From: Thiobacillus sp.
Lineage (GTDB): Bacteria > Pseudomonadota > Gammaproteobacteria > Burkholderiales > Thiobacillaceae
Reading direction: 5' to 3'
DNA length: 30,573 nucleotides
Assembly: GCA_011391285.1 (NCBI GenBank)
Contig: JAABQU010000133.1
Span: 1 to 30,573, forward strand
The stretch's first letter is position 1. Each line of letters starts with the position of its first letter. The notes below the pieces were generated by a model. The model ran no database searches. It was not told where the DNA came from and saw nothing but the letters and a program-made list of their open reading frames with translations. Of the stretch, positions 19,121-27,740 are shown in pieces. The position numbers were made by a program, and so were the translations under genes.

Positions 19121-19485
19121 GCAGCGGTGGCGGGCAACTCGCCCCCGGCCACCCACGCCTGGGCCAGTTCCAGTTCATCGAACAGGCGGATATCCGCCGA
19201 CATGAACAGGCGGTTCACCCACATGCTCCAGGCCACCCACTGGTCGCCCGTCAGGATGGCGATGCGCCCGAAATCGTTCTTGTGCTCGCGCGAAAATTTC
19301 AGTTCCTCCCACGCCACGTCGACGCTGTAGGAAAGCATGTCGCGCAGGTCGAACAGCAGGTTGACCGTTCCCTGAAACTGGATGCCGTAGCACACAGCCT
19401 GTTCGAATTCGCGGTAATCCTCCAGCGTGAACTGGCCCATCACGGTGACGGCGATCTGGTTGTCCTTGACGTTCAGGTTGATCAT
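19117..19485 (-). CDS. SpoIIAA-like (STAS-type) protein
   Basis: A 122-residue protein of the SpoIIAA-like/STAS superfamily: beta strands in MINLNVKDNQIAVTVMGQF, an EDYREFEQAV helix, NLLFDLRDM, and a helix-rich end (GDQWVAWSMWVNRLF, DIRLFDELELAQAWV). Such proteins are small cytoplasmic modules, sometimes lipid- or partner-binding; the role here is unknown. The start is the ATG at 19485, preceded by AGGAG with good spacing; the frame extends to 19512 without a better start. It lies 27 bases after the EamA gene on the same strand. Confidence 0.8.
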   Translation of the reverse strand: MINLNVKDNQIAVTVMGQFTLEDYREFEQAVCYGIQFQGTVNLLFDLRDMLSYSVDVAWEELKFSREHKNDFGRIAILTGDQWVAWSMWVNRLFMSADIRLFDELELAQAWVAGGELPATAA

Positions 19486-19512
19486 GTAGCGCTCCTCTGG
19501 AATGTGTTCCAA

Positions 19513-20379
19513 CTATAGCGAATCGGACTGGGTTGGGGTTGACGCACGCACCGCCCACAACCCGGCGGCCGCCACCACCGCCATCCCGATCCAGGCCAGA
19601 AGCGGCAGCCGCTCACCGAACAGCAGCACGCCGTAGAGGGCGGAAAAACCCACCGTGGTGTAGGCGAGAGAACCGACCGTAAGCGTGCGGCCGCGATGGT
19701 AGGCGCGCGTCAGCGCCAGTTGCGCCACCGTGGCAGTAACGCCGATGCCGATCAGCCACGCCCAGTCGCCCGCCTGTGGAATGTGAAATCCGGCCACGGC
19801 CATCCAGCTTGCGCCACCGACGGTCGAAATCAGGGTGAAATAGAACACCACCCGCCATTCGGATTCGCCCAGCTTGCCCAAATTCTTGACGTTGACATAG
19901 GCCACCGCCGCCAGCACGCCCGACGCCAGTCCGGCCAGCGCCGGCACCCAGTCCTGCCCCTGCACCTGCGGCCGCAGCAGCAGCACGATGCCGACAAAGC
20001 CCAGCAGCACTGCGCCGACGAGTCCACGCCCGTGGCGTTCGCGCAACCACCACGCCGACAGCACGGCAAGAAACAGCGGCGCGGTGTAGTTGAGGGTGAC
20101 CGCAGTGGCGAGCGGCAACCGCGCCAGTGCGTAGAAAAACAGCACCAGCGCGGCGAAGCCCGACAGCCCGCGCCAGAAATGGGCCCTGAAATGCGGGGTG
20201 GCAAGCGGTGCCAGCAAGCGGCGCTGGCTGATTGCGATCACGCCCCAGATCGAGAGCAAGCCGAACGCTGAGCGGTAGAAAACCAGTTCGGCCGGGGAAA
20301 AGGTGGTCGAAGCATGCTTCACCAGCACGCTCATCAGCGCGAACAACGCGGCCGCCACCAGCATCCAGCTCGACTTCAT
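19513..20379 (-). CDS. EamA/DMT family transporter
   Basis: A 288-residue inner-membrane protein with ten predicted helices in two EamA repeats (about 1-135 and 145-280), typical of drug/metabolite transporters. The first repeat includes FYRSAFGLLSIW and ATAVTLNYTAPLFLAVLSAWWL; the second includes VGSLAYTTVGFSALYGVLLFGE. The substrate is not predictable. A strong terminator for the upstream Rieske gene ends only 12 bases before the ATG at 20379, so this gene either depends on read-through or starts at the second Met codon (residue 6). No clear ribosome site is visible. Confidence 0.9.
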   Translation of the reverse strand: MKSSWMLVAAALFALMSVLVKHASTTFSPAELVFYRSAFGLLSIWGVIAISQRRLLAPLATPHFRAHFWRGLSGFAALVLFFYALARLPLATAVTLNYTAPLFLAVLSAWWLRERHGRGLVGAVLLGFVGIVLLLRPQVQGQDWVPALAGLASGVLAAVAYVNVKNLGKLGESEWRVVFYFTLISTVGGASWMAVAGFHIPQAGDWAWLIGIGVTATVAQLALTRAYHRGRTLTVGSLAYTTVGFSALYGVLLFGERLPLLAWIGMAVVAAAGLWAVRASTPTQSDSL

Positions 20380-20391
20380 GGCGGTGAGGCG

Positions 20392-20419
20392 AAAAAAACG
20401 GGCGGTGTGTGCCGCCCGT
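20392..20419 (-). terminator. Intrinsic terminator after the Rieske oxygenase gene
   Basis: On the minus strand, ACGGGCGG, a 6-nt loop (CACACA) and CCGCCCGT are followed by seven T residues (20392-20398). This is a textbook Rho-independent terminator 19 bases after the oxygenase stop and 12 bases before the EamA start. Confidence 0.9.
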
Positions 20420-20437
20420 GACGAGTCTGAAAAAGGC

Positions 20438-21586
20438 TCATTTCAGATGCGGCTCGATCTCGCGCCGCCGAGCCTCATCGAGATGCGGCGCAATTTCGCG
20501 CCGCAGGAAACTATGGAAGTGCATCATGCCGTCTTCCAGCGGCGACTGGTAGGGCCCGGTCTCCGAAATGCCCTGCTGGTAAAGGGCGCGCCGCCCCTTG
20601 TGCATGCGCTCGCAGATGTCCTCGTCTTCCAGCGCGGTCTCGTGATATGCCGCCTGCTCGGCCTCGACGAAGGCGCGCTCGAACAGCGCGATGTCCTCGG
20701 GATAATAAAACTCGACCACATTGGTGCACGACTCCACTCCGGTCGGCACGATCGACGACACCACCAGCACATGCGGATACCACTCGACCATCAGGCCAGG
20801 ATAGTAGGTCAGCCAGATCGAGCCGTGCGCGGGCGCTTTGCCCTGCTGGTAGGCCAGCACCTGCTCGTGCCATTTCTGGTACACCGGCGAGCCCGGCTTG
20901 GATAGGCCGCGGTTCACCCCCACCGTCTGCACCGACCACCAGTCGCCGTATTCCCATTTCAAATCATCGCAGGTGACAAAGTGGCCGAGGCCGGGGTGAT
21001 ACGGCGCGACGTGGTAGTCCTCCAGATACACCTCGATGAAGGTCTTCCAGTTGCAGGCGTACTGCGTCACCTGCACGCGGTCGAGCATGAAGTCGGAAAA
21101 GTCCAGTTCGCGCGCCGCCTGCATGCCGGCCAGATCGGCCTTGACGTCGCGTTCGCCGGAAAACAGCAGGCCCTGCCAGTTCTGCAGGCCGGTGCGGTTG
21201 AGGTTGAGGCAGGGATTGCCGGGGAACTCCGGCGCACCCATCAGTTTGCCCTGGCTGTCGTAGGTCCAGCGGTGGATCGGGCAGACGATGTTGTTGGACT
21301 GCAGCTTGCCGCGCCCGGTGAGCATCAGCGCCTGGCGGTGGCGACAGACGTTGGACAGCATCTCGATGCCCGCGCCGCTGTTGACCAGCATTTTTGCGCC
21401 GTCGAACATTTCGAGCGCGTGATAATCGCCCGCTTCGGGCACCATCAGTTGATGACCCGCGTAGCCGGGACCGTGCTTGAACAAATGCTCGAGTTCCAGC
21501 GCATAGATGGCTGGATCGAAATACCAGGAAACTGGCAACTGAGGCGAAGTTAGCGACAAGGCGCTGGATTCGGCGAGATCGCTCAT
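20438..21586 (-). CDS. Rieske non-haem iron oxygenase, alpha subunit
   Basis: A 382-residue aromatic-ring-hydroxylating-type oxygenase. The Rieske [2Fe-2S] ligands are Cys81, His83, Cys102 and His105 (CRHRQA..., CPIHRW). The mononuclear iron site is in NWKTFIEVYLEDYHVAPYHPGL with His192 and His197; the acidic third ligand is expected near the C-terminus. The substrate is unknown; many family members act on quaternary amines or aromatic acids. No reductase or beta-subunit gene is adjacent, so it would rely on a partner encoded elsewhere. Upstream lies a 328-base non-coding region with a perfect hairpin and a repeat; downstream is a strong terminator. Confidence 0.9.
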   Translation of the reverse strand: MSDLAESSALSLTSPQLPVSWYFDPAIYALELEHLFKHGPGYAGHQLMVPEAGDYHALEMFDGAKMLVNSGAGIEMLSNVCRHRQALMLTGRGKLQSNNIVCPIHRWTYDSQGKLMGAPEFPGNPCLNLNRTGLQNWQGLLFSGERDVKADLAGMQAARELDFSDFMLDRVQVTQYACNWKTFIEVYLEDYHVAPYHPGLGHFVTCDDLKWEYGDWWSVQTVGVNRGLSKPGSPVYQKWHEQVLAYQQGKAPAHGSIWLTYYPGLMVEWYPHVLVVSSIVPTGVESCTNVVEFYYPEDIALFERAFVEAEQAAYHETALEDEDICERMHKGRRALYQQGISETGPYQSPLEDGMMHFHSFLRREIAPHLDEARRREIEPHLK

Positions 21587-21641
21587 GGCGTACCCTACTC
21601 AAAACCAAGCCCCCTCCCGGTCTGCACCGGAAGCGGCAAGC

Positions 21642-21660
21642 GTGATCGTGAAACGATCAC
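21642..21660. promoter_or_regulatory. Perfect hairpin upstream of the Rieske gene
   Basis: GTGATCGT-GAA-ACGATCAC is a perfect 8-bp dyad with a 3-base centre, 56 bases upstream of the Rieske oxygenase start. No T-run follows. It is a candidate operator for a dimeric regulator of the oxygenase gene, or an RNA hairpin in its leader. Confidence 0.45.
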
Positions 21661-21706
21661 CATTAAAAATGGCATCGGGGCGACACGCCCGGATGCCCAC
21701 CGGATT

Positions 21707-21753
21707 TAGAGCGTGGTTGTCGCCGATTTATCGGCTTACATACACGGCCTGCC
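21707..21753 (+). repeat. Palindromic REP-like repeat, copy 2
   Basis: Shares TAGAGCGTGGTTGT at the left and TTACA..CACGGCCT.CC at the right with the minus strand of copy 1 (16533-16582). Between them the inner stem is GCCGAT-TT-ATCGGC (21722-21735) in place of GACGCT-TC-AGCGTC. The stem sequence differs at several positions but pairing is kept, so base changes have been compensatory. This supports a real structured repeat family. Confidence 0.75.
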
Positions 21754-21914
21754 CCTTCCCCGACAGGGGATTGCGGGTGCGGATGAATCCCTGACTGAAT
21801 TGACGCATCAGGATGCAGGGAAAGCGCAAAATTCTAGCATAGGGGGTGCCGCGGGGAGGCGTCCCCACGCCGAATTTGTTAAAGTAGCGTTCTTTGCCCG
21901 CCGGGTTCGATTGA

Positions 21915-22172
21915 ATGGCCAAATCCCGCGCCACCCCCCCCAAGGATTACGAGTCCGCACTGGCCGAACTTGACGCCATCGTGGCTGAGATGGAATCAGG
22001 CCAACTGCCGCTGGAGGCTTCGCTCACCGCTTACAAGCGCGGCGCCGAACTGCTGCAGTATTGCCGCCAGCAACTGTCCGATGCGGAACAGCAGGTGAAA
22101 GTTCTGGAAAACGGCGCCTTGCTCCCTTTCAAGGCTGCACCGTCCTCCAGGAACGAAGGCGCCGATGACTGA
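21915..22172 (+). CDS. xseB: Exodeoxyribonuclease VII small subunit
   Basis: An 85-residue protein matching XseB: DYESALAELDAIVAEMESGQ, LPLEASLTAYKRGAELLQYC, then QQLSDAEQQVKVLE. Together with XseA it forms exonuclease VII, which degrades single-stranded DNA. Length is normal. It is the first gene of the xseB-ispA-dxs block common in proteobacteria and overlaps ispA by eight bases. The ribosome site before the ATG is weak. Confidence 0.95.
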   Translation: MAKSRATPPKDYESALAELDAIVAEMESGQLPLEASLTAYKRGAELLQYCRQQLSDAEQQVKVLENGALLPFKAAPSSRNEGADD

Positions 22173-23052
22173 TTTTGCTGCCTGGATGCAAGGCTGCCAG
22201 GCGCGCATGGAAAGCGTGCTGGCCGACTGGCTACCCGCTGCCCAGATCGCACCGCAACGCCTGCACGAGGCAATGCGCTATGCCGTGCTGGGCGGCGGCA
22301 AGCGCGTCCGCCCGCTGCTGGCATTTGCCGCCGGCGAGGTTGCAGGCGCCGACCCCGAACGGGTGCAGCATGCCGCCGCCGCCGTGGAACTGATCCACGC
22401 CTATTCGCTGGTGCACGACGACATGCCGGCCATGGACGACGACGCGCTGCGGCGCGGCAAGCCAACGGTGCATGTGGAGTTCGACGAAGCCACCGCACTG
22501 CTGGTGGGTGACGCCCTGCAGAGCCTGGCATTCGACATCCTCGCTTCGCAGCCGCTGGCAAACGACGCCGACACCCAACTGAAGATGGTGCAGTTGCTGG
22601 CGCAGGCATCGGGCTCCCGCGGCATGGCCGGCGGCCAGGCAATCGATCTCGCCAGTGTCGGCAAACCGCTGGATCTCACCGAACTCGAATTCATGCACAT
22701 CCACAAGACCGGCGCGCTGATCCGTGCTTCGGTGCTGCTGGGCGCCCAGTGCGGCACCCTGACCGACGCAACCGTCGCCGCGCTTGACCGTTACGCCAAG
22801 TGCATTGGTCTTGCCTTCCAGGTGGTCGACGACGTGCTCGACGCCGAAGCACCCACCGCCACGCTCGGCAAGACCGCCGGCAAGGATGCCGCCCACAACA
22901 AACCGACTTATGTCAGCCTGCTTGGCGCGGCACGCGCACGCGAATTGGCGCTGGAACTGCGCGCCGATGCCCACGCCGCGCTGGGTCCGCTTGGCGCGCC
23001 CGCCAAGCGGCTGCGCCAGCTCGCCGACTTCGTGGTCGAACGGACGTTTTAA
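22165..23052 (+). CDS. ispA: Farnesyl/geranyl diphosphate synthase
   Basis: A 295-residue trans-prenyltransferase that condenses IPP with DMAPP and GPP in the cytoplasm to make farnesyl diphosphate for quinone and undecaprenyl synthesis. Both aspartate-rich motifs are present: [15 protein letters not shown] (first) and [12 protein letters not shown] (second), along with [10 protein letters not shown] near the start. Length is normal. It overlaps xseB by eight bases and ends two bases before the dxs ATG (TAAG then ATG), so the three are probably coupled. Confidence 0.96.
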   Translation: MTDFAAWMQGCQARMESVLADWLPAAQIAPQRLHEAMRYAVLGGGKRVRPLLAFAAGEVAGADPERVQHAAAAVELIHAYSLVHDDMPAMDDDALRRGKPTVHVEFDEATALLVGDALQSLAFDILASQPLANDADTQLKMVQLLAQASGSRGMAGGQAIDLASVGKPLDLTELEFMHIHKTGALIRASVLLGAQCGTLTDATVAALDRYAKCIGLAFQVVDDVLDAEAPTATLGKTAGKDAAHNKPTYVSLLGAARARELALELRADAHAALGPLGAPAKRLRQLADFVVERTF

Positions 23053-23053
23053 G

Positions 23054-24910
23054 ATGACCACTCCCCTGCTCGACACGCTCGACACCCCGGCCGATTTGCG
23101 CGCCCTGTCGCCGGACGTTCTGCCTCAACTCGCGACCGAACTGCGCGAATTTCTGGTGGAGTCCGTCGCCCATACCGGGGGACATCTGGCCTCGAATCTG
23201 GGCGCTGTGGAACTGACCCTGGCGCTGCACTATGTATTCGACACCCCAAGCGATCGCATCGTGTGGGATGTCGGCCACCAGAGTTACACCCACAAAATTC
23301 TCACCGGACGTCGTGCGGCAATGGCAGGCCTGCGCCAGGGCGGCGGCATTGCCGGCTTCCCGCGCCGCGCGGAAAGCGAATACGACGCCTTCGGTACCGG
23401 TCATTCCAGCACCTCGATCTCGGCCGCGCTCGGCATGTCCGAGGCCTTCCATCAATTGGGATCGAACCAGCGTGCCGTGGCGATCATCGGCGACGGCGCG
23501 ATGACCGCCGGCATGGCCTTCGAGGCGCTCAACAATGCCGGCGCCACCGACCTGCCGCTCCTGGTGGTGCTGAACGACAACGACATGTCGATCTCGCCCA
23601 ATGTCGGCGCGCTCAACAACTATCTGGCACGGCTGATGTCGGGCAAGTTCTATGCGGCCGCGCGCCGTGCCGGAGAAAAGGTGTTGTCCGTCGCACCCCC
23701 GATCCGTGAACTCGCCAAGCGTGCCGAGGAACACATGAAGGGCATGGTGACACCCGGCACCTTGTTCGAGGAATTCGGCTTCAACTACATCGGGCCGATC
23801 GACGGCCATGACCTTGACGTGCTGCTGGATACCCTCACCAACATCAAGCAGTTGAGCGGTCCGCAGTTCCTGCACGTCGTCACCAAAAAAGGCAAGGGCT
23901 ACGAGCATGCCGAAGCCAACCCCTGCCTGTATCACGGCGTGTCGCGTTTCGACCCGGAGAACGGCATTGCCGAAAAAACCGGCGGCAAGCAGACCTACAC
24001 CCAGGTGTTCGGCGATTGGCTGTGCGATATGGCCGCCGCCGACACCCGACTGGTCGGCATCACCCCGGCCATGCGCGAAGGCTCCGGCCTGGTGCGCTTT
24101 TCGCAGGACTATCCGAAGCGCTATTTCGATGTCGGCATTGCCGAGCAGCACGCGCTGACCTTTGCCGCCGGTCTCGCCTGCGAGGGCATCAAGCCGGTCG
24201 TGGCGATCTACTCGACCTTCCTGCAGCGCGCCTACGACCAGCTGATCCACGATATCGCCCTGCAGGACCTGCCAGTGATGCTGGCGATCGACCGCGCTGG
24301 CTTGGTCGGCGCCGACGGCCCGACGCACGCCGGCAGCTTCGACCTGTCCTTCCTGCGCTGCATCCCCAACATGCTGATCGCCGCGCCGTCGGACGAAAAC
24401 GAGTGTCGTCGCCTCTTGACCACCGCCTTCCTGCACAACGGCCCGTCAGCAGTGCGCTATCCACGCGGCAGCGGCGCCGGCGCCGCGCTCGACCCCGGTC
24501 TCGAACCGCTCGAGGTCGGCAAGGGCGTGCTGCGGCGCAGCGGCCGCGACGTCGCGCTGATCGCCTTCGGCAGCCTGGTCGCCCCTGCGCTGGCCGCGGC
24601 CGATGTGCTCGATGCAAGCGTGGTCGACATGCGCTTCGTCAAGCCGCTGGACGTCGACCTGCTGCGCGAACTGGCGCACAGCCATCGCCTGCTGGTGACG
24701 CTGGAAGAGAATGCGGTGGCGGGGGGCGCTGGAGCCGCATGTGCCGAAGCGCTGGTGGAACTGGGCCTCACCGTGCCGGTCCTGCATCTGGGCCTGCCCG
24801 ACACCTTCATCGAACACGGCGACCCGGCCACGATGCTGGCGGGCTGCGGCCTCGACGCCGCCGGCATCGAGCGTGCCGTGCGCCAGCGGATAACCCTATT
24901 ACCCGAGTAG
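23054..24910 (+). CDS. dxs: 1-deoxy-D-xylulose-5-phosphate synthase
   Basis: Thiamine-diphosphate enzyme that joins pyruvate and glyceraldehyde 3-phosphate, the first step of the MEP isoprenoid pathway. The 618-residue length is normal. Motifs: [35 protein letters not shown], and the TPP motif from [18 protein letters not shown] to NDNDMSI. The catalytic Glu is in [18 protein letters not shown], followed by [15 protein letters not shown]. The start is the ATG at 23054; the longer open frame upstream overlaps ispA and is not coding. It works in the same pathway as the adjacent ispA. Confidence 0.97.
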   Translation: MTTPLLDTLDTPADLRALSPDVLPQLATELREFLVESVAHTGGHLASNLGAVELTLALHYVFDTPSDRIVWDVGHQSYTHKILTGRRAAMAGLRQGGGIAGFPRRAESEYDAFGTGHSSTSISAALGMSEAFHQLGSNQRAVAIIGDGAMTAGMAFEALNNAGATDLPLLVVLNDNDMSISPNVGALNNYLARLMSGKFYAAARRAGEKVLSVAPPIRELAKRAEEHMKGMVTPGTLFEEFGFNYIGPIDGHDLDVLLDTLTNIKQLSGPQFLHVVTKKGKGYEHAEANPCLYHGVSRFDPENGIAEKTGGKQTYTQVFGDWLCDMAAADTRLVGITPAMREGSGLVRFSQDYPKRYFDVGIAEQHALTFAAGLACEGIKPVVAIYSTFLQRAYDQLIHDIALQDLPVMLAIDRAGLVGADGPTHAGSFDLSFLRCIPNMLIAAPSDENECRRLLTTAFLHNGPSAVRYPRGSGAGAALDPGLEPLEVGKGVLRRSGRDVALIAFGSLVAPALAAADVLDASVVDMRFVKPLDVDLLRELAHSHRLLVTLEENAVAGGAGAACAEALVELGLTVPVLHLGLPDTFIEHGDPATMLAGCGLDAAGIERAVRQRITLLPE

Positions 24911-24952
24911 TTTACTCAACTATTTCGGCAGTTTATACTTAGTCTAAACTGC
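24911..24952 (+). promoter_or_regulatory. folE2 promoter with overlapping inverted repeat
   Basis: TTTACT (24911-24916) and TATACT (24934-24939), 17 bases apart, form a good sigma-70-type promoter right after the dxs stop. The perfect dyad GCAGTTTA-N9-TAAACTGC (24928-24952) covers the -10 element and the start point, a typical repressor position. FolE2 genes are often controlled by Zur in other bacteria, but this dyad does not look like the Zur boxes I know, so the regulator is open. Confidence 0.6.
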
Positions 24953-24972
24953 GAAGACTTAAGGAGCCTGCC

Positions 24973-25782
24973 ATGAACCAGATTTGCGATACCGCCGTTT
25001 GCATGCCCGATGTGCAGAGTTCGGCAGACACCCGGCAAATCGCCATCAACAAGGTCGGCATCAAGAGCATCCGCCACCCGATCCGGGTCGCAGACAAGAA
25101 CGACGGCGTCCAGCACACCATCGCCACCTTCAACATGTACGTGTTCCTGCCGCACGATTTCAAGGGCACGCACATGTCGCGGTTTATCGAAATTCTCAAC
25201 ACGCGCGAGCGCGAGATTTCGGTGGAAAACTTCGAGGGCATGCTGCGCCAGATGGTGGAGCGCCTGGAAGCCGAATCGGGCTATATCGAAATGACCTTTC
25301 CCTACTTCGTCAACAAAACCGCGCCCATCTCCGGTGTGCAAAGCCTGCTCGATTATGAAGTCACGTTCGTCGGCGAGATCGAGAACGGGAAGTACACCCA
25401 CACCACCAAGGTGCTGGTGCCGGTGACCAGCCTGTGCCCCTGCTCGAAGAAGATTTCAGACTACGGCGCGCACAACCAGCGCTCGCATGTCACCGTCACC
25501 GCCAAGACCAACGGCTTCCTGTGGATCGAGGATCTGGTGCGCAAGGTGGAAGACCAGGCCTCGTGCGAACTCTTCGGCCTGCTGAAGCGGCCGGACGAGA
25601 AATACGTCACCGAGCGCGCCTACGACAACCCGAAGTTCGTCGAGGACATCGTGCGCGACGTCGCCGCCGCAATGAACGCCGAACCGCTGATCGACGCCTA
25701 CGTGGTGGAAGCCGAGAACTTCGAGTCCATTCACAACCACTCTGCCTATGCGCTGATCGAGCGCGACAAGACCCGGGCGTAA
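24973..25782 (+). CDS. folE2: GTP cyclohydrolase FolE2 (type IB)
   Basis: A 269-residue enzyme that converts GTP to 7,8-dihydroneopterin triphosphate for folate (and queuosine) synthesis. It is the metal-flexible alternative to zinc-dependent FolE. Family marks: [53 protein letters not shown] with the catalytic Cys, and [15 protein letters not shown] at the end. Length is normal. Good ribosome site (AAGGAG) before the ATG. It is separated from dxs by its own promoter and operator-like dyad, so it is probably regulated apart from the isoprenoid genes. Confidence 0.96.
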   Translation: MNQICDTAVCMPDVQSSADTRQIAINKVGIKSIRHPIRVADKNDGVQHTIATFNMYVFLPHDFKGTHMSRFIEILNTREREISVENFEGMLRQMVERLEAESGYIEMTFPYFVNKTAPISGVQSLLDYEVTFVGEIENGKYTHTTKVLVPVTSLCPCSKKISDYGAHNQRSHVTVTAKTNGFLWIEDLVRKVEDQASCELFGLLKRPDEKYVTERAYDNPKFVEDIVRDVAAAMNAEPLIDAYVVEAENFESIHNHSAYALIERDKTRA

Positions 25783-25798
25783 TCAACGCCCTTAACCC

Positions 25799-25826
25799 AA
25801 CAAGGCCCGCAGTTGCGGGCCTTGTT
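25799..25826. terminator. Bidirectional terminator between folE2 and the protease gene
   Basis: AACAAGGCCCGC (25799-25810), loop AGTT and GCGGGCCTTGTT (25815-25826) form a perfect 12-bp stem, placed 17 bases after the folE2 stop and 17 before the end of the convergent protease gene. The T content in the arms is modest, but position and stability make termination likely for both strands. Confidence 0.8.
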
Positions 25827-25842
25827 CCGTTGGGGCACGGAA

Positions 25843-26493
25843 TCAGTAGCGCTGTGTCAGCGTCATCGTCGGCCCGTCGCGTTTCATTTCCATCCGGTTG
25901 AGAAAGCTCATCCCCAACAGCGGAACGTTCAGGCCGGACTCCACCACCAGGCCGTCCACCTGGTTGACGCTGATGCCGCCAATCTTCACCGTGTTGAAGG
26001 TAACGCGCCAGGCCGGCACCCTGCCCGCAGCCGTGCCGACACCAACGGCCTGTCCGGCCTTGTAGTCGACGCCGATGCGCCGGGCCTCTGCCGCGTTGAT
26101 GGCGATCGAGGTGGCCCCGGTATCGACCAGAAAGCTCATCGGATAGCCGTTGATGGAGCCCGCCGCCGAGAAGTGGCCGCGCGCATCGGCGGTAAGCGAA
26201 ACGCTCTGACGCTCGCCCGTTGCCGCACCGCCCGCGAACGGCTGCCCCATGCTCAAGGTACGGCGCTTGCCGTCGACGTCGAAGCTGGCGCTGTCCGAGT
26301 CCGCAGCCAGCAGCTTCACCCCGACCATCGCCTGTCCCACGGCGAGCATGCGCGGCTTGCTGCCATCGATGCTGACGATGGCTTTGTCCTTGAACAATCC
26401 GACCACCGTCACGCTGGCGGCCGAGGCCACCGTGCAGAAAAACAGCCCTGCGACTATGATGACCCCACTCGATTTACACCTGAAACTCATCAT
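25843..26493 (-). CDS. Exported retropepsin-like aspartic protease
   Basis: A 216-residue protein with an N-terminal signal peptide (to about residue 25, TVASAA) and a C-terminal single-domain aspartic protease of the retropepsin type. The catalytic Asp is Asp124 in FLVDTGATSIAI; the later VPLLGMSFLNRMEM segment is the hydrophobic-hydrophobic-Gly part of the fold, as in the bacterial TIGR02281 group. It should act in the periplasm as a dimer; its substrate is unknown. The start ATGATG is preceded by AGGA. Its start codon overlaps the start codon of the divergent amidotransferase gene. Confidence 0.85.
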   Translation of the reverse strand: MMSFRCKSSGVIIVAGLFFCTVASAASVTVVGLFKDKAIVSIDGSKPRMLAVGQAMVGVKLLAADSDSASFDVDGKRRTLSMGQPFAGGAATGERQSVSLTADARGHFSAAGSINGYPMSFLVDTGATSIAINAAEARRIGVDYKAGQAVGVGTAAGRVPAWRVTFNTVKIGGISVNQVDGLVVESGLNVPLLGMSFLNRMEMKRDGPTMTLTQRY

Positions 26494-27202
26494 GCATCCT
26501 GTTCTGATTTTTCGTCATTCGCCGACCGAGGGGCCGGGGTACTTTGCCACGTTCCTGGATCGCCACGACATCCCCTGGAAGCTGGTGCGCATCGACGCCG
26601 GTGACGCCGTGCCCGAAAACCTTAACGGCGTTTCCGGCCTCTGCTTGATGGGCGGACCGATGAGCGTGAACGACGACCTGCCCTGGATTCCGCAGGTGCT
26701 GGCCCTGATCCGAGAAGCCGTCACGTCCGACATCCCGGTGATCGGCCACTGCCTGGGCGGCCAGCTGATGGCCCGCGCGCTGGGTGGTTCGGTCGGCGCC
26801 AATCCGGTCAAGGAAATCGGCTGGGGCGACGTCCGCGTCACCGATGCCGCTGCCGCCCGCCCCTGGCTGGGCGACACCCATGCACCGATGCTGGCATTCC
26901 ACTGGCACGGCGAAACCTTCACCCTTCCTCCGGGCGCCACCCGTATCCTCGAAAGCGCTTACTGCGCCAACCAGGCCTATGTATTGAACGACCGCCATAT
27001 CGGCATGCAGTGCCATGTCGAAATGACGCCAGAACTTATTGCCAACTGGTGCGAAAACGGCGCCGCCGAGATCGCTGCCAGCAACAGTCCCGGCGTGCAG
27101 TCGATCACTGCCATGCAAACTGACTTGTCTGCCCGCACCGCCCAACTGCACCAACTGGCGGACAAAATTTATTCCCGCTGGATTCAATGGCTTAGGAAAT
27201 AA
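26492..27202 (+). CDS. Class I glutamine amidotransferase-like protein
   Basis: A 236-residue GMP-synthase-type glutaminase domain standing alone. The nucleophile is Cys87 in IGHCLGGQLMARALGG, and the second catalytic element is GMQCHVEMTPEL with the His-x-Glu pair. Stand-alone members hydrolyse glutamine or gamma-glutamyl compounds; the acceptor here is unknown. I chose the ATG at 26492 (MHPVLIFRHSPTEGPGYFAT), where family similarity begins; the open frame upstream is antisense to the protease. No strong ribosome site is visible. The divergent protease start codon shares two bases with this one. Confidence 0.88.
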   Translation: MHPVLIFRHSPTEGPGYFATFLDRHDIPWKLVRIDAGDAVPENLNGVSGLCLMGGPMSVNDDLPWIPQVLALIREAVTSDIPVIGHCLGGQLMARALGGSVGANPVKEIGWGDVRVTDAAAARPWLGDTHAPMLAFHWHGETFTLPPGATRILESAYCANQAYVLNDRHIGMQCHVEMTPELIANWCENGAAEIAASNSPGVQSITAMQTDLSARTAQLHQLADKIYSRWIQWLRK

Positions 27203-27266
27203 TCGTGCAGAAGCCCCGAGAAGACCGCTAGACAGCCACGCCACGCGGGGTAGGATAGATACCGGA

Positions 27267-27295
27267 TTCACATCCTGTTTTAAAAGCAATATCAG
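27267..27295 (+). promoter_or_regulatory. Possible promoter of the 137-residue protein gene
   Basis: TTCACA (27267-27272) and TATCAG (27290-27295) are 17 bases apart and end 14 bases before the ATG at 27310. Each hexamer is an imperfect match, and the short distance to the start would give almost no leader, so the call is tentative. Confidence 0.3.
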
Positions 27296-27309
27296 ACAAC
27301 GGAGGCTCT

Positions 27310-27723
27310 ATGCAAAACGTCGATTACGCCAACTTCGATTTCGGCGAACGCCTGAACAGTTTCATTCAGGAAGTCATGAATTTCGGTGGCGCGCCCCGCA
27401 CCGAAGCCGATCTCACCGAAGGCCAGAAAGTCTTCGTGCGTGCGGTCAAGCGCGAAATGGTCAAGTACGCCGACCCCAACCGCCAGGGCTACCCGCACAA
27501 CCTGCTGGAGCAGATGGAGTCCTTCACCCGCACCATCGGTGACCTGCACAACTCCTATTTCGATTCGGGGATGCGCAAGGTCAGCGACTGTCTGTACAAC
27601 CGCTGGAAGATGCTCTACGAAGAAACCAAAAAACTGGCTGCCGCCGGGGCCGACACCAAACCCGCCTGGGTCGACGTGATCAAGACCGAGCAGACCGACA
27701 TGCCCGCCTTCTTCGACGCGTAA
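27310..27723 (+). CDS. Unrecognised 137-residue soluble protein upstream of sat
   Basis: A well-formed gene: GGAGG seven bases... before the ATG by normal spacing, coding-like composition and a strong terminator just after the stop. The product (MQNVDYANFDFGERLNSFIQ at the start) is mainly helical by composition, with no signal peptide, no membrane helix and a single Cys in VSDCLYNRW. I do not recognise a family. It is transcribed alone: a terminator separates it from sat, 166 bases downstream, so a sulfur role is suggested only by its neighbour. Confidence 0.75.
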   Translation: MQNVDYANFDFGERLNSFIQEVMNFGGAPRTEADLTEGQKVFVRAVKREMVKYADPNRQGYPHNLLEQMESFTRTIGDLHNSYFDSGMRKVSDCLYNRWKMLYEETKKLAAAGADTKPAWVDVIKTEQTDMPAFFDA

Positions 27724-27740
27724 GGCATTGTTTTGAAATA

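Larger units (their letters stand above)
21587..21914. other. 328-base intergenic region between divergent genes
   Basis: Separates the Rieske gene (minus) from xseB (plus) and must hold both promoters. It contains a perfect hairpin (21642-21660), the second copy of the palindromic repeat (21707-21753), and a small GGGGA-GGCG-TCCCC dyad (21853-21866) about 50 bases before xseB. I see no convincing ORF; the short frames here cross the repeats. No clear -35/-10 pair was found. Confidence 0.6.

Noticed and set aside
22913..24436. A 507-codon minus-strand frame across dxs
   Set aside because: Shadow of dxs; low-complexity translation with no family features.
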